In this document: one piece after another, positions 23,601-32,396 of the stretch
Numbering within the stretch: position 1 is the stretch's first letter
Layout of the letters: each line of letters begins with the position of its first letter
NCBI GenBank assembly: GCA_017885655.1
Contig: JAFNFQ010000080.1
Span: 1 to 34,247 of the forward strand
Source of the DNA: Methanobacteriota archaeon
Lineage (GTDB): Archaea > Thermoplasmatota > Thermoplasmata > RBG-16-68-12 > JAFNFQ01
Direction of reading: 5' to 3'
Length of the DNA: 34,247 nt
Made by a program: the position numbers and the translations under genes
Notes under the pieces: model-generated
Databases searched by the model: none
What the model was told of the DNA's origin: nothing
What the model saw: the letters and a program-made list of their open reading frames with translations, nothing else

Positions 23601-23695
23601 GCGATATCGGGTCCATTCAGGACGGTGAAGCCCAGACTCGACAGCCATTCGAGGGCGGCTTCTTCGACAACTGATTCCGTTACTCCCACCATCAA
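20621..23695 (-). CDS. hsdR: Type I restriction enzyme R subunit
   Basis: HsdR is the motor and nuclease of a type I restriction complex, translocating DNA with ATP and cutting far from the recognition site. This 1024-residue protein has the nuclease motif [21 protein letters not shown]-like core with Asp145, Glu159 and Lys161. It has the helicase Walker A TQGSGKS (302-308) and the DEAH box ADEAHRSQ (408-411), then IGFTGTP and [19 protein letters not shown] helical C-terminal part that binds HsdM follows. Length and motifs are complete. The ATG overlaps the hsdS stop by four bases, and it is the last gene of the hsdM-hsdS-hsdR operon. Its 3' end lies close to the convergent vsr gene. Confidence 0.96.
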   Translation of the reverse strand: MMVGVTESVVEEAALEWLSSLGFTVLNGPDIAPGERLAERNEYSEVILERRLRHSLAHLNSELPPEAVDEAFRKLTRLDGSTLEARNRKLHKMLADGVTVEYRRQDGSIAGAQARVLDIDTLDNNDWLAINQFTVVEGQHNRRPDIILFINGLPLAVIELKNPADETATIWTAFNQLQTYKQQIPSLFNYNEVLAISDGLETRFGSITANREWFLPWRTVEGEELAPATMTQLEVLIRGLFAKERFLRYIRHFVVFEEGRGGQLSKKLAGYHQFHAVAKAVEATVNASRPSGDKRAGVVWHTQGSGKSLTMAFYAGSIILHPAMENPTLVVITDRNDLDDQLFGTFARCHELLRQKPMQAKDRAHLRELLQVAAGGVVFTTIQKFLPEQRGDSFPKLSERRNVVVIADEAHRSQYDFIDGFARHMRDALPNASFIGFTGTPIEVADRNTRAVFGNYVSIYDIQRAVQDGATVPIYYESRLAKLELDRAERPHVDEEFEDITEGEEEAHKERLKSKWAALEAVVGTEKRLKLIAQDIVNHFGQRLDAMDGKAMIVCMSRRICVDLYNAIIALRPYWHDEDDTTGAIKVVMTGSASDRLDWQQHIRNKPRREALANRFRDPADPMKLVIVRDMWLTGFDVPCLHTMYIDKPMRGHGLMQAIARVNRVYHDKPGGLIVDYLGLADQLRRALADYTQSGGTGKTAIDQEEAVAVMLEKYEICHDMFHGFDRSSWVKGSPTQRLGLLPAAQEHILAQEDGKDRLLKVVTELSQAFALAVPHQKALEIRDDVAFFQAVRSALAKSGAKSPTPEEELDHAIRQLVSKAVAMDQVIDIYAAAGLKRPDISILSDDFLAEVRGMPQRNLAVELLRKLLNEEITTRSKRNLVQGRSFAEMLEKTVRAYRNRALQTAQVIEQLIELAKEMRQANLRGKDLGLSEEEIAFYDALETNDSAVKVLGDETLKTIARELVETVRKNVSIDWTVKESAKAKLRIMVKRVLRKYGYPPDKQKKATETVLDQAELLCKDWVT

Positions 23696-24975
23696 GTCGG
23701 CCTCCCGATGATGCGCTCGGGGGCAGGAACCCGCAACTCTCTAGAAATCAATCTCGGCAGGAGCGTATTGCGCAGGGTGGCGAGTGTGCGGAATTCATGC
23801 CCGTTAGCCGCAATCCTTCGAGTCAGAGACTCAGAGATTGCTTCAAAGACATCGAGTAGTTCTCTCTGCGGAAGCGGAACCTGATAATCGGCCAGCGATT
23901 TCCACTTCACATAGGGGATGGTCGTTCCTACGGAAGCCGTAGTTGCATAATCGATCACCTCGTCGCTGGAGAAGTAGAAGAGAGCGAAGTGACGAAGAAA
24001 ACGCTGCTTCGGGCGCAAGACAAAGGTAGTCGTGCGCGTGATGCCATCAAAGAATGCCATGCCGACCTTGTGGAAGTAGGGACGCATGGAGCCGAAGAGG
24101 ATGTCACCTTTCTTGAAGGCGATGATACTGCTGTTGACTGCCGAGCCAGACTGGTAGTTGGTGATATCGATAGACCTAGCGGGTATATCTTCCAGGGCGA
24201 TGTATTTTTCGTGGTTCTTCGCGGGAGACGGCTCCACTCGCTCAACCTGTGACTCAACCAGTTCGCCGAGAGTGCTGGCACGCCACCCCGCCGGAATCTC
24301 CCCCAACTCCGAATCCTCGAACCTATCAGGGAATAGCTCGGCAGTCTCCTTGGGCAATCCCAGGTCCTGCCCTTCAGTCCTCGCCCGTACAGGGTCAAAG
24401 TCCACGAACCACGACTTGAAGATAGCCCGGGCGATTCCCTCCAGTGTCTCGTTCATCTGGCGGTTCACCTCGATCTTGTCATCCAGGGTGCCGAGGATGT
24501 GGGCGATGGAACGCTGTTCTGGGAGAGATGGTATCTCAACTGGAATAGTCTTGAGGATCGGGATTCGCAGGTTGCTTACGGTTGATCCAGTTCCTTCACT
24601 AGCACGGATCTCGTGCTGGACCTCGGCGGACTGAAGGGCATAGAGCAGGAAGCGGCCGTCTATCTTGCTCCTGTTTGGTCGCAGAAGCACCATTCTTTGG
24701 CCCAAACAACAGCGGAGACCAGGAGGGACCATGCACACCTCGCCCATCGGCGCTTCACGAGTGATAACTAAGTCGCCCTCAGCAGGGGCGGCCCGCCGCG
24801 TTCGCTCAGCGTAGTGGGCTTCATCGGTATAACTTGGCTCTGAAAGATCCAATCGGCCATTGCGGATGTTCTGATTGCGGAGAACAATTACTCCGGAATC
24901 CGTCCACCTAGGTGTCGAATGCGGGCAATCAACTACCAATTCACAGAGGTCGACAATACGCGCGCTATTCACCAT
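23692..24975 (-). CDS. hsdS: Type I restriction enzyme specificity subunit
   Basis: HsdS chooses the DNA sequence recognised by the whole type I complex. The 427 residues fall into target domain 1 (to about 150), the central conserved helices [20 protein letters not shown] through [14 protein letters not shown], target domain 2 (from about 225, [11 protein letters not shown]), and the closing conserved helices ([20 protein letters not shown] to the end). Two halves each read one part of a bipartite site. The start (ATG GTG AAT) overlaps the hsdM stop by 11 bases. Neither half looks truncated. Recognition sequence cannot be deduced by eye. Confidence 0.95.
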   Translation of the reverse strand: MVNSARIVDLCELVVDCPHSTPRWTDSGVIVLRNQNIRNGRLDLSEPSYTDEAHYAERTRRAAPAEGDLVITREAPMGEVCMVPPGLRCCLGQRMVLLRPNRSKIDGRFLLYALQSAEVQHEIRASEGTGSTVSNLRIPILKTIPVEIPSLPEQRSIAHILGTLDDKIEVNRQMNETLEGIARAIFKSWFVDFDPVRARTEGQDLGLPKETAELFPDRFEDSELGEIPAGWRASTLGELVESQVERVEPSPAKNHEKYIALEDIPARSIDITNYQSGSAVNSSIIAFKKGDILFGSMRPYFHKVGMAFFDGITRTTTFVLRPKQRFLRHFALFYFSSDEVIDYATTASVGTTIPYVKWKSLADYQVPLPQRELLDVFEAISESLTRRIAANGHEFRTLATLRNTLLPRLISRELRVPAPERIIGRPT

Positions 24976-26536
24976 AACCCAGCTCCGTCAGGTTCTTGGC
25001 GATTGCGGCATCTAGCGCGCGTGCCTGCTCGGTCTGAGCGTGCAGCGCGACGGTTAGTCGATTCATCTTCTCATCAAACGGCTCGCCGTCGTCCTGGGTT
25101 TGCTCCGCGCCCACGTAGCGGCCCGGTGTGAGTACATAGCCGTGCTTGCGAACATCCTCCAGCGTCGCCGCCTTGCAGAAGCCAAGGACATCAGCGTATG
25201 TTTTGGCACCATCCTTGTTCCCACGCCAAGCATGGTATGTGTCGGCAATCCTTTTGATGTCTTCAGTTGTCAGCTCTCGGTGCACACGGTCAATCATTGT
25301 ACCTAGCTTCCGGGCATCGATGAAGAGTACCTCACCTCGCCTGTCCCGGAAGCGAGTATTCATCTTATCCCGGGCAACAAACCAGAGACAGGCAGGGATT
25401 TGGGTGGAGTAGAAGAGCTGCCCTGGCAAAGCCACCATGCAGTCCACGATGTCCGATTCGATGAGACTCTTCCGAATCTCTCCCTCGCCACTCTGGTTGC
25501 TGGACATGCTCCCGTTGGCGAGGACGAACCCGGCAGTCCCTGTCGGGCTGAGATGATGTATGAAGTGCTGAATCCAAGCGAAATTCGCGTTTCTCGCAGG
25601 CGGCACACCGTACTTCCATCGCTTGTCCTCTCTGAGGAGCTCCCCCTTCCAATCGCTGTCATTGAACGGTGGATTGGCGAGAACGAAATCGGCCTTGAGG
25701 TCTTGATGCAAATCACGGTGGAAGCTGTCCGCGGGCTCAGGTCCAAGGTTGGCATCAATGCCGCGAATCGCGAGATTCATCTTCGCCAGCCGCCAAGTCG
25801 TGTGATTCGACTCCTGGCCATAGATTGCGATATCCCCAGCTCTGCCGCCATGCTCCTCGATGAACTTCTCGCTCTGAACGAACATGCCGCCCGAGCCGCA
25901 GCAAGGATCATACACTCTGCCCTTGTACGGCGCGAGCATCTCTACCAGCAGTCGGACAACGCACCGAGGCGTATAGAACTGTCCGCCTTTCTTTCCCTCG
26001 GCGCTCGCGAACTGACCGAGGAAGTACTCGTACACCCGACCAAGGATGTCCTTCGAACGATTCTCCCTGTCCCCTAGCCCGATGGTGCTAACCAAGTCGA
26101 TCAATTCACCGAGACGCTGCTTATCCAGGGCGGGCCGGGCATAGTCCTTCGGCAGTACGCCCTTCAGCGTCTTGTTGTCGCGTTCAATTGCGACCATGGC
26201 ATCATCAACAATCTTGCCGATGGTGGGCTGCTTTGCGCTAGCCTGAAGATACGACCAGCGCGCCTCCTTGGGGACCCAGAAGATGTTGTAGGCCCGATAT
26301 TCGTCAGGATCTTCGGGATCTGCTCCACTCTTCTTTTCAGTAACCAGCTTCTTGTGATGCTCTTCAAAAGCATCAGAGATGTACTTCAGGAATATGAGGC
26401 CCAAGACGACGTGCTTGTACTCGGCGGCATCCATGTTGCTACGAAGCTTATCCGCCGCCTGCCAAAGCTTCGTCTCAAAGCCAAGCGTCGCTCCATTGTT
26501 GGTCTTGCCCCCTGTCCTCCTCGCTTTCCTAGCCAT
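24965..26536 (-). CDS. hsdM: Type I restriction-modification system methyltransferase subunit
   Basis: HsdM methylates adenine at N6 in the site chosen by HsdS. The 523-residue protein has the N-terminal HsdM helical domain ([20 protein letters not shown]), then the S-adenosylmethionine motif FYTPRCVV...[12 protein letters not shown] (to about 218). The catalytic NPPF is at 288-291, followed by [20 protein letters not shown]. The length is normal. A GAGGGG Shine-Dalgarno precedes the ATG at 26536. As the first gene of the operon it should be expressed before or with the nuclease. A clear TATA box is not evident upstream. Confidence 0.96.
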   Translation of the reverse strand: MARKARRTGGKTNNGATLGFETKLWQAADKLRSNMDAAEYKHVVLGLIFLKYISDAFEEHHKKLVTEKKSGADPEDPDEYRAYNIFWVPKEARWSYLQASAKQPTIGKIVDDAMVAIERDNKTLKGVLPKDYARPALDKQRLGELIDLVSTIGLGDRENRSKDILGRVYEYFLGQFASAEGKKGGQFYTPRCVVRLLVEMLAPYKGRVYDPCCGSGGMFVQSEKFIEEHGGRAGDIAIYGQESNHTTWRLAKMNLAIRGIDANLGPEPADSFHRDLHQDLKADFVLANPPFNDSDWKGELLREDKRWKYGVPPARNANFAWIQHFIHHLSPTGTAGFVLANGSMSSNQSGEGEIRKSLIESDIVDCMVALPGQLFYSTQIPACLWFVARDKMNTRFRDRRGEVLFIDARKLGTMIDRVHRELTTEDIKRIADTYHAWRGNKDGAKTYADVLGFCKAATLEDVRKHGYVLTPGRYVGAEQTQDDGEPFDEKMNRLTVALHAQTEQARALDAAIAKNLTELGYGE

Positions 26537-26698
26537 GTTTTCCCCTCAAGAATCCAGCGTCGCACAATCGTTCATTACGACCAGACATCCTGCCACACCA
26601 TGCAGCGAGAAGCATTGTCTCCTTCAATGAGTAATGATAGTCCTCCTCTTGAGCCTTCCGTCAGGGAGTCATCGGAAGGTCCGATTCAGAATCGAACG

Positions 26699-27076
26699 TT
26701 AATCCTCTTCCGGAAGCATGATCGTGATGACTGGCTCGCCGCAGTCGCCGGGAGAGTATTTCGCCCTAAGGTAGATTTGACCGCGGGTTGATGGGTCCTT
26801 GATGGTGGCCTTGAACGTGACCACCTCGCCTCTTGCACCGAGAGCACACAGCCGAAACATCCACAAGATGTCCCACAACCGTCCCTCGGGGGATTGTCCT
26901 TCAACTTGACAAGGTTCCAATCCTCCAACAAGCTCCCATACAGCTCTGGTTACCGCCACAGGATGCCTGATGCCCAGCTCATGAGCGAGCTTGGAGATGT
27001 CGACCAGAGTGCCATCAGCTAGTGCTTGTCGTCTTGTATAGGAATGAATCAAGCATCGATTCTCAGGATTCTGCAT
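26699..27076 (-). CDS. DUF6573-like protein, mobile-element associated
   Basis: The 125-residue product has SYTRRQALADGTLVDISKLA, then HPVAVTRAVWELV, RLWDILWMFRLCA and VVTFKATIKD, ending with EPVITIMLPEED. This is the order of motifs I recognise from the DUF6573 family, small proteins found in plasmids and integrative elements. Biochemical role is not known. Presence just upstream of the type I operon supports the view that the island arrived on a mobile element. No integrase or recombinase is visible in the window. Confidence 0.8.
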   Translation of the reverse strand: MQNPENRCLIHSYTRRQALADGTLVDISKLAHELGIRHPVAVTRAVWELVGGLEPCQVEGQSPEGRLWDILWMFRLCALGARGEVVTFKATIKDPSTRGQIYLRAKYSPGDCGEPVITIMLPEED

Positions 27077-27140
27077 GATGGCATCCTAAAGCCATGTTCA
27101 AATCTTACGGAGAATCCCTTGACCTTCATGTAGCTGACCT

Positions 27141-27356
27141 ATGCATGTAGTGGCGCTGTCAAACCATCGTCATATGATGATGAATCTCGATTTCTCAGTC
27201 TTGGCGATGGATTTCGTCTCGATGGAAGGGGATTGGGACCGAATCTTCTCCGAAAAGCGATGGCATCGTCCAATCAGACTGAGCTCATGCCGCGACGATT
27301 TCTCAGAGCTTTTCAACATCCGATTTGATTATCCTTTCAGAGTTGAGAGCCACTGA
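27141..27356 (+). CDS. Possible small protein, 71 residues
   Basis: The frame MHVVALSNHRHMMMNLDFSV continues LAMDFVSMEGDWDRIFSEKR and ends FNIRFDYPFRVESH. It has a protein-like composition but no family match, clear promoter or Shine-Dalgarno. Its stop is two bases before the GTG of the next gene, a spacing that fits an operon. Reality is uncertain. Confidence 0.3.
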   Translation: MHVVALSNHRHMMMNLDFSVLAMDFVSMEGDWDRIFSEKRWHRPIRLSSCRDDFSELFNIRFDYPFRVESH

Positions 27357-27358
27357 CA

Positions 27359-28135
27359 GTGGATGTCTCCTTTTCGCGGATCAAAGCCCATCGCTATCGA
27401 TTAATATCCAGTCCGCCTAACGATGCAAGGGTGGAAACGGTGGGATACAAGAAAAGGCGAGATGCGTGGCTCATGGACAGTTTTCAAAAAGCCGGAATTC
27501 AGGTCGAGCACCTCCGACTGTGGGGGCACAATCGTTTCGTAATTCATACGGCAGACGACCGCGAGCATGCGCAAGTCGTTTGGTCTTTGCTCGATCGTGA
27601 TCGATGCTTGGTGATCGATACATCAAGAATCAGGGATATTGAGCATGATCAGACCCTCTATCCTTCGAGGTACATCCATCGTTTGCTCGCGAGTGATTCA
27701 CGGAGAGGGTTTCTGTGGATGTTTACGGTCTGGGCAATAGCCCTATCGGCTTCCGTGGCAATCCCGGTCTTGCTCACTCATGCCACGATAGACACCGCCG
27801 GGGGTATTGCAATCCTCGCAGTCTGGATTGGATTTCTCGCCGCAATATGGTTCTGGCTCAAAGATGAGAAGGAAGCGGCTGACGCCAGAACCATGTTTGT
27901 GCGGCTCGTTCTTGGTGTTAGTGCTGGAGTGGCCTGGTCCTTGCTCTTCGGGTTTCCGAGTATTCTCACGATACTCGGGGGGACATGGGTGTTTATGATC
28001 GCTAACATGCTCTTCATAGGGTCGATAGGTTACGACCGCTTCCTGCTCGAGCAGCGAATCCGGGAGGTAGGAGGAAGGCTTCTAGAAAGTGAGGCAGAGC
28101 ATCGCCTCCGCAAGTTGTCGGACAGATCACAGTAG
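27359..28135 (+). CDS. Polytopic membrane protein, unknown function
   Basis: Starting with GTG at 27359 the protein has 258 residues. A soluble N-terminal region of about 115 residues comes first (KAHRYRLISSPPNDARVETV, then HNRFVIHTADDREHAQVVWS). Four hydrophobic segments follow: MFTVWAIALSASVAIPVLL, GGIAILAVWIGFLAAIWFWL, a third reading VLGVSAGVAWSLLFGFPSIL, and TWVFMIANMLFIGSIG. A charged tail of about 35 residues probably faces the cytosol. No known domain is recognised. The start is uncertain; GTG is chosen because it follows directly on the previous frame. Confidence 0.6.
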   Translation: MDVSFSRIKAHRYRLISSPPNDARVETVGYKKRRDAWLMDSFQKAGIQVEHLRLWGHNRFVIHTADDREHAQVVWSLLDRDRCLVIDTSRIRDIEHDQTLYPSRYIHRLLASDSRRGFLWMFTVWAIALSASVAIPVLLTHATIDTAGGIAILAVWIGFLAAIWFWLKDEKEAADARTMFVRLVLGVSAGVAWSLLFGFPSILTILGGTWVFMIANMLFIGSIGYDRFLLEQRIREVGGRLLESEAEHRLRKLSDRSQ

Positions 28136-28299
28136 ATGAAAAGTAGGATAGTCACAATCGTCTGGCGATCGATGAGGATTCGTGAACCACAACCTTGTCT
28201 GGCGATAGGCTACCTACGACGTGGTTGGGAATCGCCAATTCAGAAGAGTATGAAGATGGAGAGCCCTGGACCCTAAATCCTGCAGAGTATTCATCTGCC

Positions 28300-28935
28300 T
28301 CAGGGGTACGTTTCTTGAAGAACCTTCTCCAGCTTCACATTGACTTTGTATTTCGCCTCGATTTTCTTGATCTTGAACAGCTCTTGCAATGCATTAGTCG
28401 CGAGCGTCACGATGTTGCTCACGATCTGTAGGTACGCGGTCGCGTAGTGAATAGTCGCTCCAGCTTTCATTCGAAGGTAGTTGAGTTCTTGAGAGGTGAA
28501 CTGCCTGCCTATGATCGCACTCAAGAAGCGATTCAACTCCGCTCCTTGCTGAAGATTCTCCCGCTTCATATGGTGTGCGTATTCAGTCCACCTGTAGAGC
28601 TCAGTCAGAACCACGACAAGATCTGTATTGAAGAGCCCAATGTTTGTGAGCATCTTGTCATAGACATCCTTCGGAAAGTCAGCATCGGCGATCTCTATGT
28701 ATGCTGGAGAACTCGGTCCTTCTTGGAATTTTCTTCGCGTCTCTTCGAGAGAAGGCATATTGACCTCGAGCGAGTGTTTCGCCGTTGCTTCGATGGCTTG
28801 AATTTCTGAACTCAGGACGACTGCCATTTTCCTTTTTTCGCTTCTTCCCGAGAACCACGTTTGAACGAACGAGCCAAGAAGGCCGAGTGTGAAACCAAGG
28901 AGTACGAGCAACGCTGATTCTAACACATCAATCAT
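28300..28935 (-). CDS. Membrane-anchored helical protein, unknown function
   Basis: One N-terminal transmembrane segment (ALLVLLGFTLGLLGSFVQTW) anchors a 190-residue soluble domain that is mainly helical. It starts with RSEKRKMAVVLSSEIQAIEA, goes on with IGLFNTDLVVVLTELYRWTE and ends with IVTLATNALQELFKIKKIEA. The RKxAxxLxSEI start of the soluble part occurs in many uncharacterised membrane proteins of defence islands and phages. A weak TATA-like element lies near 28950, close to the ATG at 28935. No catalytic motif is evident. Confidence 0.65.
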   Translation of the reverse strand: MIDVLESALLVLLGFTLGLLGSFVQTWFSGRSEKRKMAVVLSSEIQAIEATAKHSLEVNMPSLEETRRKFQEGPSSPAYIEIADADFPKDVYDKMLTNIGLFNTDLVVVLTELYRWTEYAHHMKRENLQQGAELNRFLSAIIGRQFTSQELNYLRMKAGATIHYATAYLQIVSNIVTLATNALQELFKIKKIEAKYKVNVKLEKVLQETYP

Positions 28936-29243
28936 GATCGGCCCTATCGGTGTTCATAGCTTATCTTGGTTTCGAATGGTTCCCTGACTCTATGGCCGCG
29001 GCTCACAACCCTTATATCGGTGTCGCGAAGAATAGTCCTACAGAGGCTACAAGCAGTCAGGTCGGCCCCGGTAGGTATAGCCCATAATCAATGGCTCAAC
29101 TTGTCGGTGACTGCCCTCTCCCGAGAGGATAAGGCTCGCGCCCCTCGACGACGCTGACTGCGGCGAATAGTGATGGCACAGGGGACACTTCACGATTCTC
29201 GGACAATGATTCGGATATGAAGGGCTCTTGTCTCCGGACCTGT
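28936..29243. other. Intergenic stretch with promoter-like box and hairpin
   Basis: CTTATATCGG near 29010 resembles a TATA box for the plus strand, with transcription expected near 29037. A short hairpin, CCTCTC (29115-29120) against GAGAGG (29123-29128), lies downstream. No coding frame of substance follows, so an untranslated RNA is possible. Confidence 0.3.
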
Positions 29244-29654
29244 TTATGGAGAATGGTCTTTTGGTTCCCTGGAATGCAGCGTTCGTTCAACATCGTCGAT
29301 GACCTCCATGAAGGATGAAAGCATCCCAGCGACTCGGCGTTCATGTGCTCTTCCGGATGGCGTTATGTCATAGTACGTGAAGAGTAATTCGCCCACTTGG
29401 TTTCGGACTGGGTGCTCGATGACTGCCCCGATTAGCTTCAATTCGGACATAAGCTGCTCGGCCTCCGGCCGGCGGCCAACGATCATGCGAATCCTGTTCA
29501 GACTGCGATGCTTCTTGATCGCCGCGTCCAGCCCCATGTCGATGCCCCACCTGTCGCATTCGCTCGATAGCAGACGCAGCACACGAAGATGTCGCGAAAG
29601 GCGCGTGACTTCCTTCGGACTGATCGCGATTTTCTTGAAGCTTTCTCCCGACAA
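29244..29654 (-). CDS. Hypothetical protein with winged-helix-like end
   Basis: A TTG at 29654 opens a 136-residue frame, MSGESFKKIAISPKEVTRLS with a following helical, basic region. The end reads AEQLMSELKLIGAVIEHP, then a loop, then LLFTYYDITPSGRAHERRVA. The YxITPxGR segment after a strand pair is typical of winged-helix DNA-binding domains, so this may be a regulator; the evidence is limited to that pattern. It begins three bases after the stop of the upstream membrane-protein gene and is probably its operon partner. Confidence 0.55.
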   Translation of the reverse strand: MSGESFKKIAISPKEVTRLSRHLRVLRLLSSECDRWGIDMGLDAAIKKHRSLNRIRMIVGRRPEAEQLMSELKLIGAVIEHPVRNQVGELLFTYYDITPSGRAHERRVAGMLSSFMEVIDDVERTLHSREPKDHSP

Positions 29655-29657
29655 TCG

Positions 29658-30503
29658 TCATCCGACATACGGGACGATGATGTCATACTTTCGGTCGCTC
29701 GTTTCAACCAGAAGCTCAATCGGACATGCGTGGGCCTCTCCCCCACGCAGGGACCCGATTGGGAAGAGTATCCAATACATGTCCAGCCAATCGGAAACGT
29801 TCTCGGGGACATCGGCGTTCGCAGTTTGAATCGCAATGATGCGTCTGGGGGGTAGTCTCTGTCTTCGACAAATGTTTTCGACCTGTTCCTTGAGTACGCG
29901 CAAATCCGCGATTCCCACGCTTTTGTTATAGACTTTAATGAAAAGCTGGGCACGGCGCAATGGTGAGGCGAACCGCCTGATGAAATAGATATCGAAATGG
30001 AAGTTGGGGTCGCATCCTTTTGGGCACGCGTCCCTTTGAACCTCACGGCCCTTGAGCACCTTCGCCCAGTTGTCGTCTGATGAAATCAGCCACATCAGCG
30101 CACGCGTCGCGGGATTTGAATCATTGGGGATGGCCGGGTTGGGATCCCATGTGAGGATTTTGCTAATCGTGTCTAGCCGTCTGTCGAAAAAATCAAGAAA
30201 CGTTTCCGAACGAAACGAAAGTCCAGAAATGAATAGACACGCTATGCTCAACCCGAATATCAATCCCGCAACCCAGGCGTCAATGGCGCCCATGCTGATG
30301 AGGACTAGGAGCGCTAAGATGAGAATGGCTCCGGCGGAGATACCTCCAAACTCACCGAAGGTGACCACGGCCCGTAGTTTGGGAATGTATCTCTGCGTGA
30401 CTTTCGCCAGGTCAAAGAGGGCTTCTAACGGATCCCCGACTTCAGCTTCTCGCCGAGCCTTGTAGGTCACTGGGAGATACGAGAGGCGCACAGCATTAAA
30501 CAA
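29658..30503 (-). CDS. Two-segment membrane protein with soluble C-terminal domain
   Basis: The frame (281 residues from the TTG at 30503) has two membrane segments, GGISAGAILILALLVLISMG and DAWVAGLIFGLSIACLFISG, then a large soluble domain. That domain has QLFIKVYNKSVGIADLRVLK followed by RRIIAIQTANADVPENVSDW. The layout faintly recalls restriction-endonuclease-like cores (strand, VGxxxLRxLxEQ helix, strand ending in T), but the catalytic acids are not clear. TTTAAT at 30497-30502 could be a TATA element, in which case the GTG at 30470 would be the real, leaderless start. Function is unknown. Confidence 0.6.
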   Translation of the reverse strand: MFNAVRLSYLPVTYKARREAEVGDPLEALFDLAKVTQRYIPKLRAVVTFGEFGGISAGAILILALLVLISMGAIDAWVAGLIFGLSIACLFISGLSFRSETFLDFFDRRLDTISKILTWDPNPAIPNDSNPATRALMWLISSDDNWAKVLKGREVQRDACPKGCDPNFHFDIYFIRRFASPLRRAQLFIKVYNKSVGIADLRVLKEQVENICRRQRLPPRRIIAIQTANADVPENVSDWLDMYWILFPIGSLRGGEAHACPIELLVETSDRKYDIIVPYVG

Positions 30504-30574
30504 GAAGTGGTGAGAGCATCACCATCTGAATGGTGAGGCATTCACTTCTTGGCTTTATTCATTGGCTGGCATAG

Positions 30575-31183
30575 ATGCAGTCGATGATCGCACTTTCCCC
30601 GAAACTGCTGGTCGTAACGATGATTGGGATTACCCTCATCGGCGTGAGCGTTACAATCGTCATAAACCGACCCCCCGAACGGCAGGTTCCGCCCGTCATG
30701 CGCCACGTTCCCGATACTGATGGCGACGGCGTTCCGGATGACCAAGACCTCCTAATAAGAGGGGATGCGGGAATTCGCGTTCAAGTCGAGAGCTTTCAGG
30801 CTAAAAACTCATGCGGAAATTTGCTTCCATTGTTCAATCCCAGGTGTCAGCCGAAGTTCATGTTGTCCATCGACACCAACTTGGACGGATTCTGGGACGA
30901 GACATATGAGAAGGCGTTCAAGGACACCAATACAGTGTCTTCTGTCTTCGATGAAGTGGTGGATGTCCCGGATTCGGCGACCCGGGTCCGCGTTTACTTG
31001 ACTATAGTCGACCAAGACGGCGGTGATAGCATCGATTTCTGGAGCGCGCATTACCCTCAGCTCGGGAGCATCGATATTTCACTTTGCCAAGGGTCACAAT
31101 CTCTAGACATGGAGGGTCATTCCAGCGTTTCGGCTTCGTTGAGCCTTATTGTGGACGTGGTCTCCTACATGCCGTTCCCTTGA
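30575..31183 (+). CDS. Secreted or anchored protein with Ca-binding DxDGDG motif
   Basis: An N-terminal hydrophobic stretch (KLLVVTMIGITLIGVSVTIV) is an anchor or signal sequence. It is followed by PDTDGDGVPDDQD, a thrombospondin type 3-like calcium loop, and a later SIDTNLDGFWDE. The remaining 130 residues are strand-rich (RVRVYLTIVDQDGGDSIDFW) and include two cysteines. Extracellular localisation is likely. The ATG at 30584 would be an equally good start. A TATA-like GCTTTATT near 30550 fits either. No family for the C-terminal domain is recognised. Confidence 0.65.
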   Translation: MQSMIALSPKLLVVTMIGITLIGVSVTIVINRPPERQVPPVMRHVPDTDGDGVPDDQDLLIRGDAGIRVQVESFQAKNSCGNLLPLFNPRCQPKFMLSIDTNLDGFWDETYEKAFKDTNTVSSVFDEVVDVPDSATRVRVYLTIVDQDGGDSIDFWSAHYPQLGSIDISLCQGSQSLDMEGHSSVSASLSLIVDVVSYMPFP

Positions 31184-31201
31184 ATGTCGTGCGTGCGACA
31201 T
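31184..31201 (+). terminator. Hairpin just after the secreted-protein gene
   Basis: ATGTCG (31184-31189) pairs with CGACAT (31196-31201) across a six-base loop, starting on the base after the stop codon. There is no following T-run, so termination is only a possibility. Confidence 0.3.
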
Positions 31202-31489
31202 GGCTAATGGAGAAGCGGACAGCCGCCCGTCCCCCTGTTCGAAAGTGCAGTGGCTCCCTTTGCTGCCCATGCTGCCTCTCACGGCGGACTTGCCATCGCG
31301 CTCCGTTCCTCCCCTATTGAGACTATCCCCGGCGATCCCGTCCCTAGGCTCACCACCGTCGTGCCGCTCCTCGCCTTCCCCGCATTCGAATATTCCATAA
31401 AGTATGCCCTTTTCGTCCTTTCCTTCATCGAGAACGGGACGAGGGTTTAAGGCCACAACCCCGTCTTCATCACTAGCCAGAGATTAACC
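31202..31489. other. Intergenic stretch without a recognisable gene
   Basis: Open frames on both strands overlap and look like GC-rich shadows. CATAAAGT near 31396 and TTTAAGG near 31445 are weak TATA-like elements that may drive the HNH-like gene. Confidence 0.35.
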
Positions 31490-32080
31490 ATGCCACCCTC
31501 CGCCGTCCGGACGGTCAACGACCTCATGTACTGGCAATACGCCAAGATCATCGCGGACTCTGCCAGGATGGGCAAGCGCCAGTGGCCCTTCGTCATGGAC
31601 CGCTTCAAGAAGCTCCAGTCGGGGGAGATCGCCTGGGACTCGATCAGGGAGTACGTGAAGGAGCGGGAGGACACCCGCCGCTGCATATACTGCGGGAAGA
31701 GCGCCGACTTCACCCTGGACCGCCTCATCCCGAGGGCGCTCCACGGGCCCCAGGACGAGAAGAACGCCGTCTGGGTCTGCGCCCCGTGCAACAGCTCCAA
31801 GGGCGCGCGGCGGCTCTACGAGTACTGGACCGCGCGCGGGGGGCTGAAGGCGGCGAAGTACGACGTGCCGCGCATAGCCGAGGGCAAGTGCCTGAAGCTC
31901 CTACACGACATGTTCGACCAGGCGGGCCTCCTGGGGCTGGAGGAGAACGAGATCCGCGCGCGGTTCTGCCCCGAGTGCGACCTGAAGCAGACGTGCGTCC
32001 ACGAGGGCTCGGAGGGGAGGCTGTCGCCGCTGTGCCTGGATGGGATCGCGACAGTCATCCTAAGAGCGAAGTCGGAGTAA
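31490..32080 (+). CDS. HNH-endonuclease-like zinc protein
   Basis: In 196 residues the central part is CIYCGKSADFTLDRLIPRAL followed by QDEKNAVWVCAPCNSSKG. That is the layout of a CxxC...CxxC HNH nuclease (Cys65, Cys68, Cys97, Cys100). However, the usual DH at the start of the beta-hairpin is DR here (Asp77-Arg78). The metal-contacting first histidine is therefore missing, although a histidine at 85 could compensate. A second cluster, CPECDLKQTCVHEG, lies near the C-terminus and may bind another zinc. Codon use is GC-rich, unlike the preceding island. Activity as a nuclease is uncertain. Confidence 0.78.
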   Translation: MPPSAVRTVNDLMYWQYAKIIADSARMGKRQWPFVMDRFKKLQSGEIAWDSIREYVKEREDTRRCIYCGKSADFTLDRLIPRALHGPQDEKNAVWVCAPCNSSKGARRLYEYWTARGGLKAAKYDVPRIAEGKCLKLLHDMFDQAGLLGLEENEIRARFCPECDLKQTCVHEGSEGRLSPLCLDGIATVILRAKSE

Positions 32081-32239
32081 GACAGCCAAGGTTCGCAACG
32101 ACTGCGCGATTCGGGCTGAGGAATCTCGCGCCTGCAATTCCCATGCCCCGATGATTCGACTCGTGATCACCGGAATCCCGCCGAGCAACTCGTCGGCAAG
32201 CTACACCAACGAGCGACCTTGATTACCGAGGCCAATGTC

Positions 32240-32247
32240 GTTAAATA
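32240..32247 (+). promoter_or_regulatory. TATA box before the hairpin leader of the NYN gene
   Basis: GTTAAATA predicts transcription from about 32269, right where the first GGATTACACGG hairpin begins. It implies a structured leader of about 128 bases before the ATG at 32397. Confidence 0.5.
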
Positions 32248-32269
32248 CCCATGAACCCATTTGATTTTG

Positions 32270-32345
32270 GATTACACGGTTCCGGAGTCGCGGAACCCAC
32301 AACCACATCGATTACACGCCTCGGGGCCCTCTGGGTCGCCGAGGC
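32270..32345 (+). promoter_or_regulatory. Tandem stem-loops in the NYN gene leader
   Basis: Two hairpins are each introduced by GATTACACG-like sequence (32270-32278 and 32310-32318). The first pairs GGTTCCG (32278-32284) with CGGAACC (32291-32297) over a six-base loop. The second pairs GCCTCGG (32318-32324) with CCGAGGC (32339-32345) and has an inner CCC/GGG stem. They could form a protein-binding or regulatory RNA leader. I cannot assign a known riboswitch. Confidence 0.45.
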
Positions 32346-32396
32346 CCCAATATGGCTGATCGATTCTGTTGATTTCCTCCCCATGGAGGCTACCTG

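Noticed and set aside
29040-29110. Possible tRNA-like segment downstream of the TATA-like box
   Set aside because: No T-arm GGTTCRA sequence, anticodon stem or seven-base acceptor stem could be laid out.
31103-31456. Minus-strand frame of 117 codons opposite the end of the secreted-protein gene
   Set aside because: Gly/Arg/His-rich, overlaps a supported plus-strand gene and has no promoter or motif.
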